Source of the DNA: Mucilaginibacter pankratovii
Lineage (GTDB): Bacteria; Bacteroidota; Bacteroidia; Sphingobacteriales; Sphingobacteriaceae
NCBI RefSeq assembly: GCF_014773265.1
Contig: NZ_JACWMY010000013.1
Span: forward strand, 124,001 to 188,000
Length of the DNA: 64,000 nt
Direction of reading: 5' to 3'
Shown here: positions 9,444-17,362 of the stretch, piece after piece
Layout: every line of letters begins with the position of its first letter
Numbering within the stretch: position 1 is the first letter of the stretch
Program-made: the position numbers and the translations under genes
Notes under the pieces: generated by a model
What the model saw: only the letters and a program-made list of their open reading frames with translations
What the model was told of the DNA's origin: nothing
Databases searched by the model: none

Positions 9444-10187
9444 CTATGCTCTATCGGCAGTTTCAACGGCCACCGCTTTTCTCCGCTTTCGCGATGCAAA
9501 TAACCGGCGAATTAAAGGTTCGTCATTGGTATCGCCCGGGTAATATGCCCTGCGCGCCCGCGCAAGCGATAGCGCCCATATTATAAAGCCAACACTAACA
9601 AACTGGGTGTTTACTTCATAATAAGTACAGGCAGTAACGTAAGCATACAATAAAGGTATAGTGATAAAGTTCAGCCGCTGCACTTTCCATTTCAGGTTGG
9701 TTTCTATTTGCTGCGGCTTAATACAAAGTGTGCCGGCATGTTTAATAAGGTACCGCGTGAGTAAACTTTGTGCCAGGATGCTAAAGGCGATCACATTAAA
9801 ATAAATGAAAAGCCCGATGGCGCTCCCCGGCCCCAAAGAACCCGTCATGGTAGATACAGCGAACGGGAAAAGCGAGATAAAGAACAGGAACACTAAATTC
9901 CAAACAATGAGCGCGTTGCTATAATCTTTTAAATAGCTGAAGATCTTAAGGTGTTTTACCCAAAACATTCCCACAAAAAAGAAAGCCGTTACGTAGCCAA
10001 ACAGCCTGGGTGCAAGTTCCAGCAAAGCATGCCGGATCTCCTTTCGCTCTGCGTGGCGCAGGCCTTCCGGTAATTTTATTTCCAGTACCATAATGGTGAT
10101 GATAATGGCAAACACCGCGTCGCTGAACAGGATAACCCGTTCCAGCTGGAACTCTTTCTTTATCTCTTCTTCTTCGGTTATATTCAT
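9444..10187 (-). CDS. TMEM175-like (DUF1211) potassium channel
   Basis: 247 residues with about six hydrophobic helices. The first helix carries the signature FSDAVFAIIITIMVLEIKLP, in which the FSD motif of bacterial TMEM175 channels is plain. Bacterial members form tetrameric K+-selective leak channels in the inner membrane. The acidic N-terminus (EEEEIKKE) and basic C-terminus are cytoplasmic by expectation. Its start is only 32 bases from a divergent 40-codon gene, with a near-consensus TATATTTA box ending 4 bases before the ATG. Confidence 0.9.
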   Translation of the reverse strand: MNITEEEEIKKEFQLERVILFSDAVFAIIITIMVLEIKLPEGLRHAERKEIRHALLELAPRLFGYVTAFFFVGMFWVKHLKIFSYLKDYSNALIVWNLVFLFFISLFPFAVSTMTGSLGPGSAIGLFIYFNVIAFSILAQSLLTRYLIKHAGTLCIKPQQIETNLKWKVQRLNFITIPLLYAYVTACTYYEVNTQFVSVGFIIWALSLARARRAYYPGDTNDEPLIRRLFASRKRRKAVAVETADRA

Positions 10188-10219
10188 AGCTAAATATAAT
10201 TGTATATTTTTGTAGTATT
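10188..10219. promoter_or_regulatory. Very short divergent promoter region
   Basis: Only 32 bases separate two divergent ATGs. On the plus strand TATTTTTG (10205-10212) fits TAnnTTTG, 7 bases before the ATG at 10220. On the minus strand TATATTTA (10198-10191) fits with one mismatch, 3 bases before the ATG at 10187. The -33 elements would have to lie inside the opposite gene. Confidence 0.55.
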
Positions 10220-10342
10220 ATGGAGAAACCAAAACAGGATTACTCTTTCTGGACTAAATATAAGCGTTTCGCCGGTACCGAGATCATGCTTTACGTCATC
10301 ATGATCGTTGGTATCATCCTCGGCATCCTCATCTTCGGCTGA
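10220..10342 (+). CDS. 40-residue single-helix membrane protein
   Basis: A short gene of 41 codons including TGA. The product starts MEKPKQDYSFWTKYKRFAGT and continues into one strongly hydrophobic helix of about 18 residues ending LGILIFG. The polar, basic and aromatic N-terminus followed by a C-terminal helix is a normal design for a small inner-membrane protein. Support comes from a good TAnnTTTG box just upstream, an open frame filling the whole gap, and a stop that abuts the convergent DUF3857 gene. Function unknown; it could be a partner of the adjacent channel, but that is only a guess from position. Confidence 0.65.
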   Translation: MEKPKQDYSFWTKYKRFAGTEIMLYVIMIVGIILGILIFG

Positions 10343-12253
10343 TCAATTTTTCACCAGCGTTACATTATAATTATCGGCATCGGCTACCTGTTGATAAAAT
10401 TCCACCAGCTGGCTGTAAAGCTCTTTACTGTAGGTGCCTTCTAACAACTGCAAACGGCGTTTAAAGGTTAGCTTATCGCCGTTTACCGCCATTTTTGCTA
10501 AAAATTTGCCAAAAGGATTATCAATGGTTACATCCAAAGGCGTAAACTCAACTTTATACCCGGCAGGTAGCTTATACGTTATCTCATCCTCATCTGTATA
10601 GCCGCTGTTAATATAAAGGGCAGTGGTGCGGTTACGCACTTCGCGCGGCGCACGGCCTGTACGGTTAAGCGGGTTTAACGAAAAATATATTTTGCCGTTA
10701 TCTGTGGTGGCAAAGTCGCGAGCGTTTAGTTTAATGGTCTCTGTTATTAAGGGCAACACGTTTTTCTCTTCCTTAAAATCAAAACTTTGTACATCCAGGT
10801 TATTGATAGCCGGGTATAATTTGGGGAACAACTTCAATTGCTCGGTTCGCGGTTCGTCAAGCAATTCGCCACGGTTATCATATTGGGTACCTTTAAAAAC
10901 GGTGCTGATATTACCCGTAAGCAAACCGGTGTTATCAACAACAAAATCCGCCTTTCGCAGCTGCAGGTTTACCTGGGCGGTATATTTTGTAGTGTGCATC
11001 AGTTTACCACCCTGTGGGGTGCAGGCCAATACGTTACGATCATCGGTAAAATCACTTAAATACCCAAATGGTATCTTTTGGCTGGTGCATTCTAAAAAGG
11101 TAGTATCATTTTTAAATGGCAGGCACAAAATAATATGGTTACCCTGATCCATGCTTGCAAAATCGGGCATCAGGCTTCTCTTGCGACTTCCTGCCTCCAC
11201 CACACAGTACCACGATTCGATACCCACTGTATTTAGCAGGGCCTGTGTATAGTTTACCAACGCTTTGCAGTCGCCATAGCTGGTACGGTCCACATCTGAT
11301 GCTAAAAACGGCCGGTAGCCACCAATACCTACCTGTACGCTGATGTACCGGGTTTTGCCCTGCATATATTCGTATATCTTTTTTGCCTTTAGCTTTGGGT
11401 CGTTTATGCCCGCGGTAATATCTTTAATATATTGCACGGTTGCCGGTGGCAATTCCCTGCGGTTGGCCAACAGTTTATCGTAGGTCCATTGGCCAAGCTC
11501 TTTCCAGTTGTTGAACGAGCCGCTTAAACCCTCATATTTGAAATTTTGCGGCGCAATTTTCACCAGGCTAAGATATTCTTCCTCATTGGGGCTATAAGGC
11601 TCATTTTTAAAAGCCTTCATATTGGTTACCTGCCATGTATAGGTTTTAAGCCCGTCTTTTGTTGCGCCGGTGCTAACACTACCGGGCATATTGATCTCTT
11701 TGTACCTGATATTAAAGGTTGGGTTGCAAGTAAATGTAAAAGTACTTTTTTCTACCGCCAGCCCCGGCGAATCGTTTGGTGCCCAATCGCTAAAATTAAG
11801 CGATTGCTTTGAGCGGAGTTCATATTCATACTCAATGGTATACGGGTATGCACCAATGGACGGAATAAAGTGTTTCACCCGCGAGTCATCAAACAGCGAA
11901 TAACTTGCAGTTGCACTCTCATCTATGAGTTCCTTCTCGGTGAATTTACCTATCGGTTTGCCAAATTCATTGTAGGTAGTGCCCTTAAAGTTGCGTATAG
12001 TGTTTGTTTTGTTATACCACAATACAATTCGGGCTATATCATCGCCATTTTTATTGAGCACGGTTATGGCCTTTTTTATGTGGTAAACCGTGTTGTCATT
12101 ATCCTTTACCTCAATATTCACCTCCTCGCCCCTTACTACAGCGCTGGCATATGGCAGCAAGGTTTTAGGTATAAGGCCTACATCATAATTAGGCTGAGCT
12201 TTGGCCGGGGTTGCCAGCATCAACATAAAAATCGCGGTACAAATCCTTCTCAT
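10343..12253 (-). CDS. DUF3857/transglutaminase-like exported protein
   Basis: 636 residues with a signal peptide (MRRICTAIFMLMLATPAKAQ). The N-terminal half is a DUF3857 beta-domain; the middle is a transglutaminase-like fold, with TSYGDCKALVNYTQALLNTVGI carrying the Cys-containing block; the C-terminus is a beta-rich tail. Its start ATG is fused to the stop of the paralogue upstream (TAGATG), which suggests translational coupling. In Bacteroidota such pairs are common and their activity has not been settled; proteolysis or crosslinking in the periplasm are the options. Family secure, role unknown. Confidence 0.85.
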   Translation of the reverse strand: MRRICTAIFMLMLATPAKAQPNYDVGLIPKTLLPYASAVVRGEEVNIEVKDNDNTVYHIKKAITVLNKNGDDIARIVLWYNKTNTIRNFKGTTYNEFGKPIGKFTEKELIDESATASYSLFDDSRVKHFIPSIGAYPYTIEYEYELRSKQSLNFSDWAPNDSPGLAVEKSTFTFTCNPTFNIRYKEINMPGSVSTGATKDGLKTYTWQVTNMKAFKNEPYSPNEEEYLSLVKIAPQNFKYEGLSGSFNNWKELGQWTYDKLLANRRELPPATVQYIKDITAGINDPKLKAKKIYEYMQGKTRYISVQVGIGGYRPFLASDVDRTSYGDCKALVNYTQALLNTVGIESWYCVVEAGSRKRSLMPDFASMDQGNHIILCLPFKNDTTFLECTSQKIPFGYLSDFTDDRNVLACTPQGGKLMHTTKYTAQVNLQLRKADFVVDNTGLLTGNISTVFKGTQYDNRGELLDEPRTEQLKLFPKLYPAINNLDVQSFDFKEEKNVLPLITETIKLNARDFATTDNGKIYFSLNPLNRTGRAPREVRNRTTALYINSGYTDEDEITYKLPAGYKVEFTPLDVTIDNPFGKFLAKMAVNGDKLTFKRRLQLLEGTYSKELYSQLVEFYQQVADADNYNVTLVKN

Positions 12254-14227
12254 CTATTTCTTTTTAAACACTATATCCGCTTTTTGGGTTGATATGATCT
12301 TATTATACAATTCTTTTAAATACGGATATTCTTCGGCTTCGTACACCGTTTTATTAAACTGCAGGATGTTGGAGAAAGTAAAACTGCTGCCTTCGCCTGC
12401 AAAGTTGGTAAGGAACTTACCGCCCTGGTTTGGCAGGCTAAGTGCTATACCCTGCGGCGCGCTGTCAATTACATACCCGGCAGGCAAATGCATGGTCAGC
12501 ATAAAGCGGTCGTCTGATGGCATTCCCCAGTCCACGGGGTAATTTCGTTCGTTAAGCTTAAATGGGTTATTGGTTATCCTGTCGAAAAAGAAGGGGTTAA
12601 ACGCCAGCCTGTCGTGATTTAAGTTGTCGAAGGCATCTATTTCCACTTCCAGTTTTTCCTGCAGTGGCAGGTCCAGGCTATCCAGGTTGGTTATTTCGGC
12701 ATTCAGTATTTTTGTTTTCACAAGCCTTTCGTCCAGGTTTTCTATATACTCGTCCTGGGTGTTGAATTTTTTAATGGCTTTCCTTTTTTCGTAGCCCTCA
12801 TATCCCATGTAGTAGGTTGTCAGGGTTCCTTTTAGTTTTCCATTGCTTTGCAGGGTAAGATCGTAAGCGCTGTTTTGCGATTTGCGCTGCGGAGAAACCA
12901 TATCTATCCAATAGCTCGGTTTATCTAAACTCATCACACGGCCCTGATCGTTCAGGCATCTCAGCGGCAGCATATTAAAGCCAAGCAAGGGGTCTGTAGC
13001 ATCCAGCAAATAGCTTTTATCGCCTATGTTAGCCTTTGCAATCACATAGTTAAAATCATCTTCTACAGGGTACAACTTGTTAATAAGGCCGTTGGCACGC
13101 GTGCTTAACAATACAGCTTCGGTATTTATACCGGCCGAGTTTAGCGCGGTAACCAGCGCCAGGTTAATATCTCCTATAGTGCCGCTGTGATCGTCAAGCG
13201 CCTTCTTTATTCCCTCGCTGCCGGTAGAATACAGATTGTTCCATTTTATCGTTTTTTGGATGTAGGCAAATATGGCCTTCGCTTTGGCCAGATCATCAGT
13301 TTTGCCGGCTACTACGGGCGCTATATAGGTTTTTAATTGATCCTTCTTTTTTAGCTGCGAACCAAAATAGTCCGACCGTTTCATGTTAAGGTCAATATCC
13401 GTCCACTGTTTAGTAACTTTTATTTTTTGCCCGTTGCTTGGGTTGGTATAATCAGAAAGCTCGAAGTAAACTGCCGACATGAAATTTTTTGGCGAGGTCA
13501 TGTTCTCCTCCTCAATAAACGCCGGCACATTCTCCATCTGGAAAACCATGTAGGAACAATCGGCTTTGGCACCATACCAGGTAAAACATTCTTTTTCAAT
13601 GTCAGCGGTGTTTTTGGTAAGCTTATAGGGACCGCGCAGCGAGATATTAAAATTCCAGAATCCGGGGATGTGAACATCATACCTGGAATTGATCTTAGGG
13701 ATATCATCCTGCAGCTGCCATGACGGGAAGGACCACCAGCCCGGCGACCGCAGCGTATATTTATACTCGATGATACAGCCTGGTTTTAGATTTGGCATGG
13801 TAAACTTAACTGTTTTCCAATATTTGTTCTCCCTGGTGGTAAAAGCCGAGCGCGAGTTGAGTTCGGCACTTTGGGCAGTGCCATTATCGTCTACATAAGT
13901 AGTATAACCTTTAATATCTGTAACATCATCTTCCGATGAGGAATAAATATGTAAGGGGATCTCTACTGTGCCTTTATCAAAACCCTTGGTGCTCAGGATC
14001 TTTATTTTGATATGATAATCCCGCATCACCCTGATGTTGCCGTCAACGTCATCGGCTATGCGGGCCACGCCATACTCATTTAACACAACCGCCCGGGCGG
14101 CGGTATCTTTATCGTACTTTTTCATACCCATTTCCCCGGCAGAATTATCCCCATAGGTAAAATCCTGGCTATGGGCCACCGAACTTAAGAGAATGAAAAA
14201 GAAAACTACTGGTATAAATTTATTCAT
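12254..14227 (-). CDS. DUF3857/transglutaminase-like exported protein, paralogue
   Basis: 657 residues from the ATG at 14227, which gives a good signal peptide (MNKFIPVVFFFILLSSVAHSQ); the longer frame to 14266 adds 13 unlikely residues before it. The domain order equals that of the next gene: DUF3857, transglutaminase-like core, C-terminal beta domain. In the core the expected Cys block reads DHSGTIGDINLALVTALNSAGI, with no Cys where the paralogue has SYGDCKALV. This copy is therefore probably catalytically inactive. Together the two form a coupled operon, perhaps an active/inactive pair. Confidence 0.85.
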   Translation of the reverse strand: MNKFIPVVFFFILLSSVAHSQDFTYGDNSAGEMGMKKYDKDTAARAVVLNEYGVARIADDVDGNIRVMRDYHIKIKILSTKGFDKGTVEIPLHIYSSSEDDVTDIKGYTTYVDDNGTAQSAELNSRSAFTTRENKYWKTVKFTMPNLKPGCIIEYKYTLRSPGWWSFPSWQLQDDIPKINSRYDVHIPGFWNFNISLRGPYKLTKNTADIEKECFTWYGAKADCSYMVFQMENVPAFIEEENMTSPKNFMSAVYFELSDYTNPSNGQKIKVTKQWTDIDLNMKRSDYFGSQLKKKDQLKTYIAPVVAGKTDDLAKAKAIFAYIQKTIKWNNLYSTGSEGIKKALDDHSGTIGDINLALVTALNSAGINTEAVLLSTRANGLINKLYPVEDDFNYVIAKANIGDKSYLLDATDPLLGFNMLPLRCLNDQGRVMSLDKPSYWIDMVSPQRKSQNSAYDLTLQSNGKLKGTLTTYYMGYEGYEKRKAIKKFNTQDEYIENLDERLVKTKILNAEITNLDSLDLPLQEKLEVEIDAFDNLNHDRLAFNPFFFDRITNNPFKLNERNYPVDWGMPSDDRFMLTMHLPAGYVIDSAPQGIALSLPNQGGKFLTNFAGEGSSFTFSNILQFNKTVYEAEEYPYLKELYNKIISTQKADIVFKKK

Positions 14228-14347
14228 ATAAGGCTTAAATTGATTTAGGCGCAATGAAAATAACAAAATAACCTTACAATTTATTCATAAAATAAAAGCC
14301 GATAATTTTAAGGTTTTTGCCACCTTTGCATTCCTGATAAACAACCA

Positions 14348-15376
14348 ATGAAATTAAATTTAAAGCGGCCTCTCGCCTTTTTCGACCTTGAAACTACCGG
14401 TGTAAATATTGGTGCCGACCGCATTGTAGAAATATCCGTAATAAAACTTAACCCCGATGGCAGCGAGGAAGTTATGACCTGGCGAGTACAGCCGGGCATC
14501 CCTATTCCGCTGGAATCATCTATAGTGCACGGTATTTACGATGAGCATGTAAAAGATGAGAAGCGTTTTCATGAGTTAGGTGAGCATATTGCCGCTTTTA
14601 TTGGTGATAGCGATCTTGCCGGATACAATAGCAACAAGTTTGATATACCCATGCTGATGGAAGAATTTTTACGCGCCGGCGTAATGTTCGATCTGGAGAA
14701 CCGCTATTTTGTAGATGTGCAGAACATTTTTCACCAGATGGAACAGCGTACACTAAGGGCAGCGTACAAATTTTATTGCGAAAAGGATATTATTAACGCG
14801 CACTCTGCCGAGGCTGATACCCGTGCCACCATGGAAGTTTTACTGGCGCAGGTAGAGCGTTATGTTGATACCGAATATGAAGATAAAAAAGGCAACCGCA
14901 GCAAGCCTGTTGTAGGCGATGTGGAGGCTCTGCATAAATTTACTAACCTGAGCCGCCCTGTTGATTTTGCGGGCCGCATGGTTTATAACGAAGAAGGTGA
15001 AGAACTGATAAACTTTGGCAAGCACAAAGGCAAGCGTGTAGAGGATGTATTGAATGTAGAGCCCAGCTATTATTCCTGGATGATGCAGGGCGATTTCCCG
15101 CTGTATACCAAACGCAAGCTGGAAGAGATCCACAAGCGCTGGAGCGCCAAGAAGGCAGCCGAGCGCCAGGCGGCCAAACCTGCACAAACCGCAACAACTA
15201 CAGCCCCAAAACAAGATGCCCCCAAACCGGCATTCACCAATAATGCACCAAAAACAAGCCCTCAATTAAACAGGCCATATAACAATCAGCCTTTTAAAAA
15301 GAAAGAAGAACCCGCCAAGCCTGTGGATGATGATATGCTGAAACAACTGGCAAGTAAATTTGGTAAAGGGCTGTAA
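14348..15376 (+). CDS. DnaQ-like 3'-5' exonuclease with C-terminal DUF3820-like domain
   Basis: 342 residues. The exonuclease domain occupies about residues 1-175: FFDLETTG (ExoI, DxE), GYNSNKFDIPML (ExoII) and HSAEADTRATMEV (ExoIII, HxAxxD), so all DEDDh catalytic residues are present. A small domain at about 210-260 (INFGKHKGKRVEDVL and YYSWMMQGDFP) resembles DUF3820. The tail from about 270 is a disordered Ala/Pro/Lys-rich linker ending in a short conserved helix. Such proteins are annotated as polymerase III epsilon-like proofreading or stand-alone nucleases. Followed by a strong terminator. Confidence 0.9.
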   Translation: MKLNLKRPLAFFDLETTGVNIGADRIVEISVIKLNPDGSEEVMTWRVQPGIPIPLESSIVHGIYDEHVKDEKRFHELGEHIAAFIGDSDLAGYNSNKFDIPMLMEEFLRAGVMFDLENRYFVDVQNIFHQMEQRTLRAAYKFYCEKDIINAHSAEADTRATMEVLLAQVERYVDTEYEDKKGNRSKPVVGDVEALHKFTNLSRPVDFAGRMVYNEEGEELINFGKHKGKRVEDVLNVEPSYYSWMMQGDFPLYTKRKLEEIHKRWSAKKAAERQAAKPAQTATTTAPKQDAPKPAFTNNAPKTSPQLNRPYNNQPFKKKEEPAKPVDDDMLKQLASKFGKGL

Positions 15377-15377
15377 A

Positions 15378-15409
15378 ACAGACCTAAGACTGTTAGAATC
15401 AAGATACAA
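15378..15409. repeat. Octad-word direct repeat without facing arm
   Basis: CTAAGACT, GTTAGAAT, CAAGATAC and AAGAC follow each other in 8-base steps between the exonuclease stop and the terminator. The words resemble the left arm of the repeat at 42959-43085. Confidence 0.45.
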
Positions 15410-15444
15410 GACAAAGCCCGTTTAAGCAATAAACGGGCTTTGTC
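15410..15444 (+). terminator. Intrinsic terminator, perfect 15-bp stem
   Basis: GACAAAGCCCGTTTA (15410-15424) and TAAACGGGCTTTGTC (15430-15444) are exact complements around a 5-base loop. It lies between convergent genes and can serve both directions. Confidence 0.8.
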
Positions 15445-15470
15445 AGCTATGACTAATATCTCAATTATAA

Positions 15471-16403
15471 TTACATCTCTCGTAAAAAGCTGATGTTTCT
15501 TTGCAGGCCTTCAAACTTTGTTCGTTTTACGGCGGAGTTTTTAAACACTTTCTGAAACACATCCTGCGTGATGTCTTCCCAATCTTCTTTCTTTAATCCG
15601 TGAAGGTGGGGATGCGCGGTAAACGATGGCTCGTTGTGGAGTACCGAAAAGCGGTTCCAGGGGCAAACATCCTGGCAAATATCGCAGCCGAACATCCAGT
15701 TATCCATTTTGCCTTTAAATTCCTGCGGGATCTCGTTCTTCAGTTCGATGGTGAGGTAAGAGATACAACGGCTGCCATCCACCACGTAAGGGCCTACAAT
15801 GGCTTCTGTTGGGCAAGCATCGATACATTTGGTGCAGGTGCCACAATGATCGGCAGTGGGCTCTACATCGTATTCCAACTCGATATCTACGATCAGTTCC
15901 GCTAAAAAAAAGAAGGAGCCAACTTGCTTACTCAGCAAGTTTGAATTTTTACCTATCCAGCCAAGCCCTGCCTTTTTTGCCCAGGCCTTATCCAGTACTG
16001 GTGCCGAATCTACAAAAGCGCGGCCGCCAACCTCTCCTATCTTATCGTTGATAATGGCCAAAAGCTGCTTTAGTTTCTCTTTTATAACCAAATGGTAATC
16101 AATGCCATATGCATATTTGGAGATCTTTGGAGCCGATGGGTCGAGCTGCAGCTCATCGGAATAATAATTGAGCCCAAGTGAAATAACCGATCTTGCGTCA
16201 TCTACCAGTAAACGCGGGTCGAGGCGTTTATCAAAGTAGTTTTCCATATACTTCATTTCGCCGTGCATGCCTTTGTTAAGCCATGCTTCCAGCCGGGGAG
16301 CCTCCTCCTCTAAAAATTCTGCCTTAGCTATACCACAAAATAAAAAGCCCAGGTTTTTGGCCTCGGTTTTTATAAGTTGCGAATACGCGTGGAGATTTTG
16401 CAT
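15471..16403 (-). CDS. queG: Epoxyqueuosine reductase QueG
   Basis: 310 residues from the ATG at 16403. It reduces epoxyqueuosine to queuosine in tRNA, using cobalamin and two [4Fe-4S] clusters. The cluster motifs are CGTCTKCIDACP and CDICQDVCPWN in the C-terminal half; the N-terminal half holds the substrate and cobalamin domain (SVISLGLNYYS, FVDSAPVLDKAWAKKAGLGWIGKN). The C-terminal HEAT domain of longer homologues is absent, as in many Bacteroidota. A longer frame to 16493 would run 30 residues into the repeat; the promoter box at 16409-16416 rules it out. Confidence 0.95.
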   Translation of the reverse strand: MQNLHAYSQLIKTEAKNLGFLFCGIAKAEFLEEEAPRLEAWLNKGMHGEMKYMENYFDKRLDPRLLVDDARSVISLGLNYYSDELQLDPSAPKISKYAYGIDYHLVIKEKLKQLLAIINDKIGEVGGRAFVDSAPVLDKAWAKKAGLGWIGKNSNLLSKQVGSFFFLAELIVDIELEYDVEPTADHCGTCTKCIDACPTEAIVGPYVVDGSRCISYLTIELKNEIPQEFKGKMDNWMFGCDICQDVCPWNRFSVLHNEPSFTAHPHLHGLKKEDWEDITQDVFQKVFKNSAVKRTKFEGLQRNISFLREM

Positions 16404-16408
16404 TGGTG

Positions 16409-16416
16409 CAAAGATA
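16409..16416 (-). promoter_or_regulatory. TAnnTTTG box of queG
   Basis: TATCTTTG on the minus strand, exact consensus, 5 bases before the queG ATG. Transcription should begin at or next to the start codon. It fixes the start at 16403. Confidence 0.65.
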
Positions 16417-16424
16417 GGGATGTT

Positions 16425-16523
16425 AGTCGGAAAGTCCGGAAGTCGGAAAAGTCCGAAAGAAAGAGAAATAGCCATAAGCTCGGAGTCCTTCAAAAATCTT
16501 TCGGACTTGCGGACTTTCCGACT
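16425..16523. repeat. Octad-word hairpin, AGTCGGAA type, between divergent genes
   Basis: Left arm (16425-16463) is four consecutive words of the type AGTCGGAA or AGTCCGAA; right arm (16495-16523) is three such words in reverse complement. The loop is about 30 bases. It sits between the queG promoter and the start of the plus-strand gene at 16592, so it cannot be a terminator of either gene. Confidence 0.75.
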
Positions 16524-16591
16524 CCCTCAATTCTTGGTACGGTTTTTTCTAAGATAAGTTAACAATAACATCAACCTTAAATTATACGGAT

Positions 16592-16822
16592 ATGGAAACT
16601 ACAATTGAAAAATTCGACCGCGCCACCAACCAGGGCAAAAACCATGATATTAAAGGCAATGTTGCCAATGTTGATAACGAAACGATAAAACCGGAAGCAG
16701 ACGACGAAAAGCAAAAAGAAATACCTACCGTTACACCCGATAATGATAACGAAGAGCTGGAGAACCCGCAACCGGAAAATGCCTCCAATAAAGGGCAGGG
16801 CCCGTCTGGCGAGAACCTTTAA
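16592..16822 (+). CDS. Small acidic hydrophilic protein of unknown function
   Basis: 76 residues, rich in Asp, Glu, Asn, Lys and Pro, with no hydrophobic segment and no Cys; probably disordered and cytoplasmic. I do not recognise a family. Support for it being real: it fills the space between a divergent promoter region and a strong terminator at 16829, and its codon use looks like neighbouring genes. Small acidic proteins of this kind are often stress-induced in soil Bacteroidota, but there is no direct evidence here. Confidence 0.6.
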   Translation: METTIEKFDRATNQGKNHDIKGNVANVDNETIKPEADDEKQKEIPTVTPDNDNEELENPQPENASNKGQGPSGENL

Positions 16823-16828
16823 AACAGT

Positions 16829-16858
16829 AAAGCCTCTTCATTTTTTTGAAGAGGCTTT
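16829..16858. terminator. Bidirectional intrinsic terminator
   Basis: AAAGCCTCTTCA (16829-16840) and TGAAGAGGCTTT (16847-16858) form a perfect 12-bp stem with a T-only loop, between convergent genes. Confidence 0.85.
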
Positions 16859-16863
16859 GTTGC

Positions 16864-17343
16864 TTAGTTGCCGTTATGGTAAGCCATGGCGTTGACATAG
16901 GTAGCCTCGCTGCCTATGTTATTTTTATCATCAATGCGGAAGATACTGCATTTGCGCACATCGTAGCGTACACCGCCGTTGGCTTTATCCTTTAGGCCGA
17001 TAACATCGTATTCTACAACAACAGTAGAATCGGTATTGATCACTTTATCTACCAGGTATTTGGCATCCGGCGATACATAAAACTCCAGGTGGAAGATCTG
17101 GTCGGCACCTTCGCGGCCGCTTACCATCCCTTTCCAATCGCTTGATGTAATGCTGGCTTTCGGCGCATATTGGCCTACGAGGCTTTTCAGGTCATGATCG
17201 TTCAGGTACCTGAAATGTTCCTGTATTAGGGTTTCTGATTGTGATTTTTTATCTACAGCAGGTTTATCCGGCTGTTGGGTACAGGCAGCAAATGCCATAG
17301 CTGCAAATAAAACATACAAGGTGTAACTAATTGTGCTGCGCAT
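16864..17343 (-). CDS. NTF2/SnoaL-like lipoprotein
   Basis: 159 residues. The signal peptide ends in the lipobox FAAC, so the mature protein is probably lipid-anchored. The rest fits a cone-shaped NTF2-like fold: LIQEHFRYLNDHDLKSLVGQYAPKASITS is the typical first helix and strand, and IFRIDDKNNI lies near the end. Members bind or turn over small ligands; no catalytic residues stand out. A one-mismatch TATATTTA box lies 3 bases before the ATG, yet it is also 19 bases downstream of ccmF, so read-through from ccmF is possible. Confidence 0.72.
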   Translation of the reverse strand: MRSTISYTLYVLFAAMAFAACTQQPDKPAVDKKSQSETLIQEHFRYLNDHDLKSLVGQYAPKASITSSDWKGMVSGREGADQIFHLEFYVSPDAKYLVDKVINTDSTVVVEYDVIGLKDKANGGVRYDVRKCSIFRIDDKNNIGSEATYVNAMAYHNGN

Positions 17344-17362
17344 GGCTAAATATACAATTTAA

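Noticed and set aside
16404..16493. N-terminal extension of QueG by 30 residues
   Set aside because: Would be translated from upstream of the promoter box and from the intergenic repeat; QueG homologues begin at the shorter start.
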